This document shows, in pieces, positions 15,129 to 21,775 of a DNA stretch of 21,775 nucleotides. This stretch comes from CANKHA01 sp035699705. Its GTDB lineage: Bacteria; Pseudomonadota; Alphaproteobacteria; Rhizobiales; Xanthobacteraceae. Both the position numbers and the translations under genes were made by a program. The stretch covers positions 1-21,775 of the forward strand of contig DASSPI010000052.1 in the NCBI GenBank assembly GCA_035699705.1. Direction: 5' to 3'. The notes under the pieces are model-generated. The model did no database searches, was not told where the DNA came from, and saw nothing but the letters and a program-made list of their open reading frames with translations. Each line of letters starts with the position of its first letter. The stretch's first letter is position 1.

Positions 15129-18092
15129 CTACCGGACCCGCTGGCTTGTCCGCGGATTGTGCCGTCCGCCGCCTCTCTGCTGAACGTTCCTGTGCTGTTG
15201 TTGTTGCTGGGTGCGGGTTCGCTGCTTCTGAGTATGGACCGGCTGTCTCGGTTTCTGCACATGGCGCACCTTTTGCTTCTGCGCGTTGCTGACGCGCGCG
15301 CTATGCACCGGTTGTGACCTGTGTGCGCTCAGGCGCGCGCTATGCGCCGGTTTTGACGTGCGCCCGCTCAGGCGCGCGCTATGCGCCGGTTTTGACGTGT
15401 GCCCGCTCAGGCGCGCACTGTGTGCCGGTTTCTTCTGGGCGTTGCTGACGCGTGGATTATGCGCCGGCGTGGTTTTCTGGCTGTTGCTCACCCGCGCATG
15501 GTGCGTTGGCGTCGTTGGTGACGTTTTCTGCCCCACGCTCAAGCGTGCATTATGCGGCGCGGTCGGCGCCGTTTTCTGCCCGGCGCTCAAGCGAGAATTA
15601 TGCGGAGCCGTCGGCTTCTGAGCCGCGCTAATGCGCGCGTTATGCGGCGCGTTCTGGCTCAGGTGCCGATCATGACCGGCAGGAGCGGAACTCAGCCGGA
15701 GATTATGCTTCGGCTTGTCTGAACTTGCGCTCAGCACCCGGTTGTGCAGCGGCTGTGTTATCGGCGTGCGCTTGCTGAGCAGATGATGGTGCTGATTCGG
15801 GCTCAGCCTTAGGTTATGCGGGGCCCGGCTCAGCGGTGCCCTGTGCCTATCGCCGCTTAGAATATGGTTGTGGTTGGGACTGAGCGGCGCCCGATGGCCG
15901 GGGCTCAACTGCTGGTGATGACCCGGACTGAGCGGCTGACGGTGGCGGGGGCTGAGGTAGCGCCAATGACCGGGACTGAGCGGACGGACATGCCGCGGGC
16001 TCATGTACTGTTGGTGGCGCGGACTCAAGTAAGTAAAATGCCGGCGGCTAACATAGATATTATGCGGCGGGCTCAACACGCGCCAATGCGGATTACTGGT
16101 CCAGCGGCGATGGCTCAACCGTGGCCAGTGCGACCAGTAGGTATTGTGCCAGCCGCTCATGACCCAGTTGTGGCTCCAGTAAGAATAATGGGATTGCCAG
16201 CGGCGATGGCTCATTACCGGATAGTGTGAGCCCCAGCGGAAATGGCTGAGATCGCGGCCGTGCGAAGAATATTGCGCATGGCTGACATTTACCGGATGTC
16301 CGACCCAGGTCACCGGTTCGTCGATCTGAGGCGGTGGCGCGGGCAGTAGCGCAAAACTTTGCTGCGCCGCCTGCTGCTGGCAAATCTCGTAGATGACGAC
16401 ATCGCCGATCAACGTGGCGTCGTTGCGGAGCAATTCCGCCTCGATCGGTTTGCCGGCAGAGTCGACGTTGATATCTGTGTCGATCAGATAGGCTTCATTC
16501 GGACCACGAGCCGGCGCTGTGGCATTCGGATCACTTGGATTTTCCTGATAAGCGGCGGCGGGGGCGAGTTCGGCGATGGCGGATTCGGCCATGCCCTGGA
16601 CGCCGTGCACCTCACTGTCGTCGCCTTCGGATTGCAGAGAGGCGGGCTGTACGCCAGGCGCGCCGGCCGGCTGAGCGGTGGTGCCGCCAGGCAAATTGCA
16701 GGGACCATCGGGCGAGCACAAAGAGTCGCCGGTGATCCAGACGAATTGGTCGGGCTGGCTGAGATCGGCTTGGCCGGCGGCTGAATAGCCGGGACCGAAG
16801 GCGACGCCGCCCGCGCAATTGGCGCGGATGAACGGCAGACCGTCCTTCTGGCGGTCGTAGAAGCCGATGTCGTAGCGACCCACCGGACGCCAGGCGCCGG
16901 TGACGTCAAGTTCGAGGCGGATCGTGCGCGCCTCGTGCGGATTGGAAAAGGCGTTTTCCGCCGCGAGGCCGAGATTGCGGATCCCGCCGCGCTCGGCGAT
17001 CAGCATCGCCGGGCGCCCGCTGCAGACCGGGAAGGAGATATCGCTGACCGGGCTGCTATAGCCCGCGCGCGCGATGTCTTCGGATTCGACGAAGAAATCC
17101 GGCACGACGAATTCGCGCCGCACGTCCTGCTGCATGAAAGAGCCGTCCGGCCCAATGCCGATCGACCAGACCGTGTTGCGCTTATCGTCTTCGCCCATGC
17201 CGCTCCAGGAATCCGGGTCGTAGGTCGGGCTGCTCCAGACCGAGTAATAGAGCCGTACGCCGCCCGGCCCTTCGGCGCGCACGCCAAGACCCCAGGTTCG
17301 CCGGCCATTGGCGGCGAAGTTCCAGCATTCCGGCGAATTATCCGCCGGTGGTGCCGGGCAGTCGGTAAACCTTGCACGGCTGTTGGGATCGAAACTGATC
17401 GGCGGCAGTTGCAACGTCCTCTTCGTTTGCGCATCCACGAAATTGGCGCGGCCCTGGGTGCCGTGGTCGAAAATGCCCATCTCTCTTCCATCGAGAGCAA
17501 TGCGGTGGATCATGCCGGTTTCAAGATCGGACACGAAGAACTGCTTGTTGGTCCTATCATAGGCAATATTGCCAAGCGCCGGACCGGTATTGGCGCGGCC
17601 GTTCAGCGTGATGGTGGCAAACAGGCTGGAACGATAGCCGTCGGCGGCGGTGAGCTTGTAAATCGCGCCGGGTCCGCCCGGTCCCCACATGCCAGGCATC
17701 CAGCGGTTGTCGGGGGTATGGTGGAGCCCGAATGCGGACGTCGATGTCAGATAGATGTTGGGCGGATTGGCGTCGTCCAGCGCGACGCCAAAAACCTGGC
17801 CGACGGCGCCGGCGGTGACGGGGGCGCGCTGCGGTTCATCGATCCAATGCTGTCCGGCCGGGCGCTGGCGCGGAGAGCGGATGTCGAGAATGCTGCCGAC
17901 CGTTCCATTGGTGTCGATGGTGACGATCGGATTCTCCTGCGGACCCGACGCCTGGATGCCGGAGAATCTGGTGACGAAAGCTTCGCCTGGGCGCAGGCCT
18001 TCCTGTGCGAAGAGCAGTTGTGAGGAACAAGCGAGTAAGATTGACGACCAAGCCGCAATCGCGGCCTTACGGATAGTGACCACGGCGCACAT
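15129..18092 (-). CDS. Large exported propeller-like protein with 37-copy HxxxΦS hexapeptide array
   Basis: The 987-residue protein has a signal peptide (residues 1-29, ending LLFA; LLAC at 19-22 makes a lipoprotein reading possible), then a propeller-like region (about 95-455). Strand-like segments include VFGVALDDANPPNIYLTST, FVSDLETGMIHRIALDG and TWGLGVRAEGPGGVRLYYSV. A linker (about 465-598) is followed by the array of 36 hexapeptides H-x-x-x-hydrophobic-S at 599-935, then a Gln/Arg/Lys-rich end with a 37th copy at 978-983. Propeller domains commonly bind ligands or sugars; the array is His/Arg-rich and could bind metal or polyanions, or be modified on His or Ser. These are guesses. The ATG at 18092 has GGGAGGGG before it; frame extensions to 18281 lack support. 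It is divergent from guaA and heads the three-gene run. Confidence 0.8.
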   Translation of the reverse strand: MCAVVTIRKAAIAAWSSILLACSSQLLFAQEGLRPGEAFVTRFSGIQASGPQENPIVTIDTNGTVGSILDIRSPRQRPAGQHWIDEPQRAPVTAGAVGQVFGVALDDANPPNIYLTSTSAFGLHHTPDNRWMPGMWGPGGPGAIYKLTAADGYRSSLFATITLNGRANTGPALGNIAYDRTNKQFFVSDLETGMIHRIALDGREMGIFDHGTQGRANFVDAQTKRTLQLPPISFDPNSRARFTDCPAPPADNSPECWNFAANGRRTWGLGVRAEGPGGVRLYYSVWSSPTYDPDSWSGMGEDDKRNTVWSIGIGPDGSFMQQDVRREFVVPDFFVESEDIARAGYSSPVSDISFPVCSGRPAMLIAERGGIRNLGLAAENAFSNPHEARTIRLELDVTGAWRPVGRYDIGFYDRQKDGLPFIRANCAGGVAFGPGYSAAGQADLSQPDQFVWITGDSLCSPDGPCNLPGGTTAQPAGAPGVQPASLQSEGDDSEVHGVQGMAESAIAELAPAAAYQENPSDPNATAPARGPNEAYLIDTDINVDSAGKPIEAELLRNDATLIGDVVIYEICQQQAAQQSFALLPAPPPQIDEPVTWVGHPVNVSHAQYSSHGRDLSHFRWGSHYPVMSHRRWQSHYSYWSHNWVMSGWHNTYWSHWPRLSHRRWTSNPHWRVLSPPHNIYVSRRHFTYLSPRHQQYMSPRHVRPLSPGHWRYLSPRHRQPLSPGHHQQLSPGHRAPLSPNHNHILSGDRHRAPLSRAPHNLRLSPNQHHHLLSKRTPITQPLHNRVLSASSDKPKHNLRLSSAPAGHDRHLSQNAPHNARISAAQKPTAPHNSRLSAGQKTAPTAPHNARLSVGQKTSPTTPTHHARVSNSQKTTPAHNPRVSNAQKKPAHSARLSGHTSKPAHSARLSGRTSKPAHSARLSAHRSQPVHSARVSNAQKQKVRHVQKPRQPVHTQKQRTRTQQQQQHRNVQQRGGGRHNPRTSQRVR
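15288..15443 (-). repeat. Tandem 39-bp DNA repeats inside the hexapeptide array
   Basis: Four 39-bp units start at 15288, 15327, 15366 and 15405 and encode 13-residue units (HSARLS followed by a seven-residue linker such as GRTSKPA). The two middle units differ at only one base (GCG versus GTG near their ends), while the outer two are more diverged. This is the youngest-looking part of the array and points to unequal exchange or slippage as the way it grows. Confidence 0.88.
15288..16298 (-). repeat. 36-copy coding array of hexapeptide H-x3-Φ-S
   Basis: Within the large exported protein (residues 599-935) every unit begins with His and ends, five residues later, with Ser. Position 5 is mostly L, V, M, I or W. 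Eleven units near the start are almost head to tail (HPVNVS, HAQYSS, HGRDLS and so on, broken only by one GW). The next ten are separated by two residues (PR, PG, PP, NP, RR, PN), the following three by three residues, and the last dozen by 4-11 residues, ending at seven. Units plus linkers account for all 337 codons. The reverse-strand frame is open throughout. Ser is written with both AGY and TCN codons, so identity at position 6 is not simply recent duplication. Confidence 0.93.
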
Positions 18093-18255
18093 GTGCCCCT
18101 CCCAGTCCCCGCCCATTCGGATGATGATACCACCAAAATCGGGTTCGGGAAGGCGTTGCAGACTATTTGACTGCCACTGAAGGCGGATACCGGGGCCGAC
18201 AAAAGGACTTGACGCGGGCTGTTTTTCGGTCGCGAACCCCGGTTCACACGCGGCC

Positions 18256-18340
18256 TTGACCGGCTGGCCGGTGGCCTTCACATAACGCCCTCCGACGGCG
18301 TCGAGATTCCGGGCTCTCGGCGGGACAGTCGGGACCCGAC
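18256..18340 (+). promoter_or_regulatory. Candidate guaA promoter and operator-like palindrome
   Basis: TTGACC (18256-18261) and CATAAC (18281-18286) are spaced by 19 bases and could form a weak promoter. Downstream, GTCGGG and CCCGAC (18328-18340) form an inverted repeat around one base, ending ten bases before the guaA ATG where a Shine-Dalgarno would normally stand. No purine-rich ribosome site is evident. The palindrome could be a repressor site or affect translation; neither is shown. Confidence 0.3.
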
Positions 18341-18349
18341 CGGTACACC

Positions 18350-19903
18350 ATGACCCCCCACGACAAAATCCTGATCGTCGATTTCGGCTCGCAGGTGACC
18401 CAGCTCATTGCGCGGCGGGTGCGCGAGGAAAAGGTCTATTCCGAGATCGTGCCCTATCAGAAGGCGGAGGAAGCCTTCGCCGCGATGAAGCCGAAAGCCG
18501 TCATTCTGTCCGGCGGGCCTTCCTCGGTGCTGGAGCCGGGCGCACCGCTCGCGCCGATGTCGATCTTCAATTCCGGCGTGCCGGTGCTCGGCATCTGCTA
18601 TGGCGAGCAGGCCATGGCGCACCAGCTCGGCGGCAAGGTCGAGGGAGGGCATCACCGCGAATTCGGCCGCGCCGAGGTCACCGTCACCGAGGACACGCCG
18701 CTGTTCGAAGGCGTCTGGAAGAAGGGCGAGAAATATCCGGTCTGGATGAGCCACGGCGACCGGGTGACGAAATTGCCGGAAGGCTTTCGCGTGGTCGGCA
18801 CCTCGCCGAATGCGCCGATCGCGCTGATCGCCGACGAAAAACGCAAATTCTACGCCACGCAATTCCATCTCGAGGTCGTGCATACGCCGCACGGCGCCGC
18901 GCTCTTACGTAATTTCGTGCGCAAGATCGCCGGGGCCAAAGGCGACTGGACCATGGGCGCCTTCAAGCATGAGGCGATGGAAAAAATCCGCGCGCAGGTC
19001 GGCAAGGGCCGGGTGATCTGCGGTTTATCCGGCGGCGTCGACTCGGCGGTGGCGGCGGTGCTGATCCATGAAGCGATCGGCGAGCAGCTCACCTGCGTCT
19101 TCGTCGATCACGGCCTGCTGCGGCTGGCGGAAGCGGAAAAGGTGGTGGCGCTGTTCCGCGAGCACTACAACATCCCGCTGGTGCATGTGCAGGCGGAAGA
19201 TCTGTTCCTCGATGCGCTCGCCGGCGTCGAGGACCCGGAGGTCAAGCGCAAGACCATCGGCAGGCTGTTCATCGACGTGTTCGAGCAGGAGGCGAAGAAG
19301 ATCGGCGGCGCCGAATTCCTCGCGCAAGGCACGCTCTATCCGGACGTGATCGAAAGCGTCTCCTTCACCGGCGGGCCGTCGGTGACCATCAAGTCGCACC
19401 ACAATGTCGGCGGCTTGCCGGAACGCATGAACATGAAGCTGGTCGAGCCGCTGCGCGAATTGTTCAAGGACGAGGTGAGGGCGCTCGGCCGCGAGCTCGG
19501 CCTGCCCGACGCCTTTGTCGGCCGCCATCCGTTTCCCGGCCCCGGGCTCGCCATCCGCTGCCCGGGCGAGATCACCCGCGAGAAGCTCGAGATTCTGCGG
19601 GTGACCGACGAGATTTATATCGAGGAGATCCGCCGCAGCGGGCAATACGACCAGATCTGGCAGGCTTTTGCCGTGATCCTGCCGGTGAAGACCGTGGGCG
19701 TGATGGGCGACTACCGCACCTATGAACACGTCGTCGGATTGCGCGCGGTAACCTCCACCGACGGCATGACCGCGGATTTCTATCCCTTCGACATGGCCTT
19801 CCTCGGCCATGTGGCGACCCGCATCATCAATGAGGTGAAAGGCGTCAACCGCGTGGTCTACGACGTGACCTCAAAGCCGCCGGGGACGATCGAGTGGGAG
19901 TGA
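18350..19903 (+). CDS. guaA: GMP synthase (glutamine-hydrolysing) GuaA
   Basis: GuaA aminates XMP to GMP with ATP and glutamine in the cytoplasm, completing the path that guaB begins. The 517-residue protein starts with a class I glutamine amidotransferase domain (about residues 1-190): nucleophile Cys83 in GICYGEQ, then His173 and Glu175 in FHLEV. The ATP pyrophosphatase domain has SGGVDS at 227-232 and the dimerisation domain ends in the family-typical PPGTIEWE. The triad strand reads FHLEV where many GuaA proteins have FHPEV, a small change that leaves the triad intact. Length is normal. It is separated from guaB by about 7.8 kb and runs in the same direction. Confidence 0.97.
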   Translation: MTPHDKILIVDFGSQVTQLIARRVREEKVYSEIVPYQKAEEAFAAMKPKAVILSGGPSSVLEPGAPLAPMSIFNSGVPVLGICYGEQAMAHQLGGKVEGGHHREFGRAEVTVTEDTPLFEGVWKKGEKYPVWMSHGDRVTKLPEGFRVVGTSPNAPIALIADEKRKFYATQFHLEVVHTPHGAALLRNFVRKIAGAKGDWTMGAFKHEAMEKIRAQVGKGRVICGLSGGVDSAVAAVLIHEAIGEQLTCVFVDHGLLRLAEAEKVVALFREHYNIPLVHVQAEDLFLDALAGVEDPEVKRKTIGRLFIDVFEQEAKKIGGAEFLAQGTLYPDVIESVSFTGGPSVTIKSHHNVGGLPERMNMKLVEPLRELFKDEVRALGRELGLPDAFVGRHPFPGPGLAIRCPGEITREKLEILRVTDEIYIEEIRRSGQYDQIWQAFAVILPVKTVGVMGDYRTYEHVVGLRAVTSTDGMTADFYPFDMAFLGHVATRIINEVKGVNRVVYDVTSKPPGTIEWE

Positions 19904-19994
19904 CGCGTACGTAGTTTCGATCCCGGAGTCAGGCCGGAGAAACAATCATGTTGCGCAGGATTTAGTCCGGAAATCGTCGGTGCCTTGCCTCGGG

Positions 19995-20285
19995 CTACTC
20001 AGCCATAAAGAATGTTAGCCGTTCATCGGTTCTTGATGGCGTGATTTCAAGAATCTCGGCGCTTACAACATTTTGAGTGACAAAGGGATCAGCATTCACC
20101 CTGCTTTTAAGATCAGCCAGCGATGTATTGTGCGCGACAATTCCGCCGCCCAAGTTCGGCTGAAGAGTGCCGACCAATAAAAACACGCCGTCGTCAAAAC
20201 CGCGTTTGATCCATTCCTTGTGCCCTTCCATAACTTGGCCGGCCTGGCCTTTGTTGCCAGAAAATTTGAGCAGGACGATAAACAT
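19995..20285 (-). CDS. YciI-like (YCII) domain protein
   Basis: The 96-residue protein starts MFIVLLKFSGNKGQAGQ and has the YCII pattern: EGHKEWIKRGFDDGVFLLVGTLQPNLGG followed by ADPFV at about 68-72. Known family: small ferredoxin-like alpha/beta proteins with a possible His/Asp active site and no settled function; they are often next to regulators. The ATG at 20285 is chosen since the residues before it (from GTG at 20306) do not match the family N-terminus. It lies 56 bp behind the TetR gene on the same strand and is probably its co-transcribed target. By eye the DNA here is less GC-rich than guaA. Confidence 0.8.
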   Translation of the reverse strand: MFIVLLKFSGNKGQAGQVMEGHKEWIKRGFDDGVFLLVGTLQPNLGGGIVAHNTSLADLKSRVNADPFVTQNVVSAEILEITPSRTDERLTFFMAE

Positions 20286-20341
20286 CTGACGTCTTTCTCT
20301 TTTCACTCACACACGCTTGGGCTTCCTCCGATAGGGCGCTC

Positions 20342-20911
20342 TTAGTTCGCCGTGCATGCACTCAACCAGTCGCACATTTGCTTGACTTCCCGCTTGATGA
20401 ACTGCTCATCGTGAAAGGCATTTGCCAGCATGGCGACCCCTTGGCTGCGGGCGAGAAGATGCATCGCCAGCGCATCGGCGTCCGCCTCGCGGCCGAGAAG
20501 CTTGAATTGCCTGCGCAACCAGGTCCGAAATAGCGTGAATTGCTCGCTTGCCTCGGGTTGCGAGGCATGACTCAGCTTCGCAAGCTCACTGCAAAGCGTG
20601 CCAACCGGGCAACCGTAACGTTTAATATCGGCTCGGTTCGCGAGCAGGATATGGATAAAGCTTCGGATGCGATCTGCCGGTTGCTTCCCTTCAATTTCCC
20701 ACTGCTCCAGCATCTTCCGGGTATTAGCCAGACGCGTAATAATCACGGCATCTAGGATTTCATCCTTGGTCTTGAAGTGAAAATAGAAATTGCCGCGCGA
20801 GATCTGCACGACGTCCGCAATGTCTGAGAACGAGGTATGCTCGTAACCTTGCCGATAGAACAAATGATCGGCAGCTTCAACGATGTGGTCGCGGGTTGTC
20901 CTGGCGTCCAT
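20342..20911 (-). CDS. TetR/AcrR family transcriptional regulator
   Basis: The 189-residue protein has the TetR helix-turn-helix near its N-terminus: DHIVEAADHLFYRQGYEHTS, then FSDIADVVQISRGNFYFHFKTKDEIL at about residues 28-53. The ligand-binding helical domain contains YGCPVGTLCSELAK, a pattern shared by a group of TetR proteins whose Cys pair might sense a reactive compound; that sensing role is inferred. The ATG at 20911 has GGGAAG upstream. A promoter with palindromes in it lies upstream (21014-21054), consistent with self-repression, and the YciI-like gene follows 56 bp downstream as its likely partner. Confidence 0.92.
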   Translation of the reverse strand: MDARTTRDHIVEAADHLFYRQGYEHTSFSDIADVVQISRGNFYFHFKTKDEILDAVIITRLANTRKMLEQWEIEGKQPADRIRSFIHILLANRADIKRYGCPVGTLCSELAKLSHASQPEASEQFTLFRTWLRRQFKLLGREADADALAMHLLARSQGVAMLANAFHDEQFIKREVKQMCDWLSACTAN

Positions 20912-21013
20912 AAAACATCTTCCCGTCTAATCCCGCCCTCCGGTTGCCGAGCGTCAGGTCCCTAACTGAAATGGCGTGGGCCACGATCGTTTCGGACGGA
21001 ATACTGGGACGCT

Positions 21014-21042
21014 CGTCCTAGATGAGACTAGGACGGCCGTCC
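21014..21042 (-). promoter_or_regulatory. TetR operator candidate: two overlapping palindromes
   Basis: CGTCCTAG (21014-21021) and CTAGGACG (21028-21035) form a perfect 8-bp inverted repeat with a six-base centre. The 12-bp palindrome GGACGGCCGTCC (21031-21042) overlaps its right arm. The same CGTCC/GGACG half-site recurs, as expected for a TetR dimer pair. They sit in and around the promoter of the regulator, so binding would block RNA polymerase. Confidence 0.65.
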
Positions 21043-21054
21043 GAGTCGTGTCAA
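21025..21054 (-). promoter_or_regulatory. Promoter of the TetR-YciI pair
   Basis: Reading the reverse strand, a perfect TTGACA (21054-21049) is followed after 18 bases by TAGTCT (21030-21025), a fair -10 element. Most of the spacer is taken up by the 12-bp palindrome GGACGGCCGTCC. The predicted start of the transcript would leave a leader of about 105 bases before the ATG at 20911. Confidence 0.6.
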
Positions 21055-21229
21055 GGTCCACACAGAGACTGAAAGAGGCTTTCGCGCCTGACCGTCGGCG
21101 GTGACGCGTCTCGGTGGTTGAGCAGAGCCCATCCGGTGGGCCGCCGCCGAGCACCGCCGTTAAGCGGCGCCATGATTGCGAAAGTCGGCGCGGCGGCGCG
21201 GCGGCGACGTTGTCGCTTCGCGACATCAA

Positions 21230-21360
21230 ACTACAGCCCTTGCCGTACTCGTCGTGGCGGCGCCACCAGACGCCCGTCTCGTTGCGGCCCTTGTGGGGCC
21301 GCGGTCGAGCCACTGATACATGCCCCAGAGGCCGTCCACTCCCCGAGAATAGGCGGAATA
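21230..21360 (-). pseudogene. DUF899 protein remnant (C-terminal end only)
   Basis: Immediately after the SRPBCC part, the reading changes to YSAYSRGVDGLWGMYQWLD. After a one-base frame change near 21291-21297 it continues as KGRNETGVWWRRHDEYGKG. Known family: this is how DUF899 (thioredoxin-like) proteins end, as I remember them. Only the last 40 or so residues remain; the start and core of the gene are missing. The frame runs on past the expected end without a stop. It is not expected to make a functional protein. Confidence 0.6.
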
Positions 21361-21527
21361 GGGCGCGCCGACCTTCATCTCCATCTCGCCCGCCGCCAGC
21401 CACTGTCGGCGCAGGTCGCCTTCCGTGAGATAGACCCAGATGCGCTCGATCGGGCCGGGCAGAAAACGCTCGATCTTCAACGTGGCAGGCTCGGTCAGCG
21501 CGCCATAGGGGTCGTAGGTTCGGTCAT
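21361..21527 (-). pseudogene. SRPBCC/AHSA1-like protein, truncated and frameshifted
   Basis: The reverse strand reads DRTYDPYGALTEPATLKIER, then FLPGPIERIWVYLTEGDLRRQWLAAGEMEMKVGAP, the N-terminal third of an AHSA1-type START-like domain. It stops at the DUF899 junction (21360/21361). The only nearby ATG (21527, directly after the ArsR stop) is in another frame and meets TGA after ten codons. If the original start was ATG ACC GAC CGA ACC, a four-base loss between the repeated CCGA would explain this. The frame itself opens upstream inside the ArsR gene without a proper start. The gene is probably dead. Confidence 0.65.
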
Positions 21528-21775
21528 TTATCGTTTCCTTGTAGGAGTGCGGGCCTTGCGTGCGTCCTCCTCGCGGAGGAGGCTTTCCAGGACGTTCAGG
21601 CGATCGAGCCAGAAGCGTTCGTAGAAGTTCAGCCACTGGTGGGCGCTGGCCAGCGGCCCAGGATCGAGGCGGCAAAAATGGGTGCGCCCGCGCACCTCGC
21701 GACGGATCAGCCCGGCGCTTTCGAGCGCCTTAACGTGCTTGGAAGCGGCTGCGAGCGAGATTGCGAAGGGCTTCG
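21528..21775 (-). CDS. ArsR-family transcriptional regulator, C-terminal part
   Basis: The frame enters from the right edge and ends with TAA at 21528-21530. The 81 visible residues read SLAAASKHVKALESAGLIRREVRGRTHFCRLDP: the recognition helix and wing of an ArsR/SmtB winged helix. They are followed by PLASAHQWLNFYERFWLDRLNVLESLLREE, an ArsR tail often seen next to SRPBCC genes. Known pattern: such regulators commonly sit directly before an AHSA1/SRPBCC gene and control it. The N-terminus lies beyond the window. No metal-binding Cys pair is visible in this part. Confidence 0.85.
   Translation of the reverse strand, partial: KPFAISLAAASKHVKALESAGLIRREVRGRTHFCRLDPGPLASAHQWLNFYERFWLDRLNVLESLLREEDARKARTPTRKR

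Larger units (their letters stand above)
20912..21225 (-). other. Non-coding region between the TetR gene and the degraded ArsR locus
   Basis: I see no credible gene here. On the left it holds the leader, promoter and operator of the TetR gene. On the right it is GC-rich and low-complexity (runs of GGC/GCG near 21190-21215), continuing from the end of the DUF899 remnant without a stop in the expected place. The reading frame that spans it in reverse (to 20954) has no recognisable protein pattern after the remnant ends. Confidence 0.6.

Noticed and set aside
15288..15443. CRISPR array
   Set aside because: The 39-bp units are directly tandem without unique spacers, lie inside an open coding frame, and no cas gene is present.
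15286..15621. A Cys/Leu/Arg-rich forward reading frame opposite the 39-bp repeats
   Set aside because: It is the antisense of the hexapeptide array; its apparent repeats come from the reverse-strand coding periodicity and it has no credible start or ribosome site.
15129..18092. Assignment of the array protein to the HxsA (His-Xaa-Ser repeat) radical SAM system
   Set aside because: The invariant spacing is H-x4-S, not H-x-S, and no HxsB/HxsC/HxsD-like gene occurs in the window.
19904..19994. Rho-independent terminator after guaA
   Set aside because: I looked for a GC-rich stem followed by T residues and found none convincing.

Overview
The window looks like chromosomal DNA of a high-GC alphaproteobacterium, most likely Hyphomicrobiales (Bradyrhizobium/Xanthobacteraceae-like). 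The reasons are the GC-rich codon use, a perfect CtrA-type site (TTAA-N7-TTAAC), and core genes in the order guaB, MAPEG protein, RsmB-like methyltransferase, guaA, which I recall from this order. This assignment is an inference, since no search could be run.

Layout: 1-166 is the 3' end of an EAL-domain c-di-GMP phosphodiesterase. A small XRE-type regulator follows (367-666) with the CtrA-like site in front of it. Next is a forward cluster of aldo/keto reductase, queC and a DUF218/YdcF membrane protein (933-3252), joined by a 4-base overlap and an 8-base gap. A reverse-strand block (8801-3408) encodes an exported 13-TPR protein, a DHA2-type MFS exporter translationally coupled to it, a DUF599 membrane protein and a secreted M12B-like zinc metalloprotease. 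Then come guaB (forward), a reverse membrane protein sharing its stop site, the MAPEG protein and the RsmB-like RNA methyltransferase.

Between the methyltransferase and guaA lies the most unusual part of the window, a reverse-strand run of three exported proteins of unknown function (18092-13091). The first, 987 residues, joins a propeller-like N-terminal half to a 337-residue array of 36 copies of a hexapeptide H-x-x-x-hydrophobic-S, plus a 37th copy at the C-terminus. His1 and Ser6 are invariant in every copy. The linkers grow from 0 to 2, 3 and then 4-11 residues along the protein. The two proteins behind it are a 379-residue exported protein with a Lys/Pro/Ala-rich tail and a small exported protein with a SnoaL/NTF2-like plus SH3-like appearance. 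I do not recognise this as a described system; it resembles the His-Xaa-Ser (HxsA) family only in using His and Ser.

After guaA the window holds a TetR regulator and YciI-like gene pair with a well-formed promoter/operator. Last comes a degraded ArsR / SRPBCC / DUF899 locus in which the SRPBCC and DUF899 genes have been fused by deletion and carry frameshifts. The purine genes guaB and guaA make GMP from IMP. The queC, regulator, exporter and protease loci have no obvious metabolic link to them.
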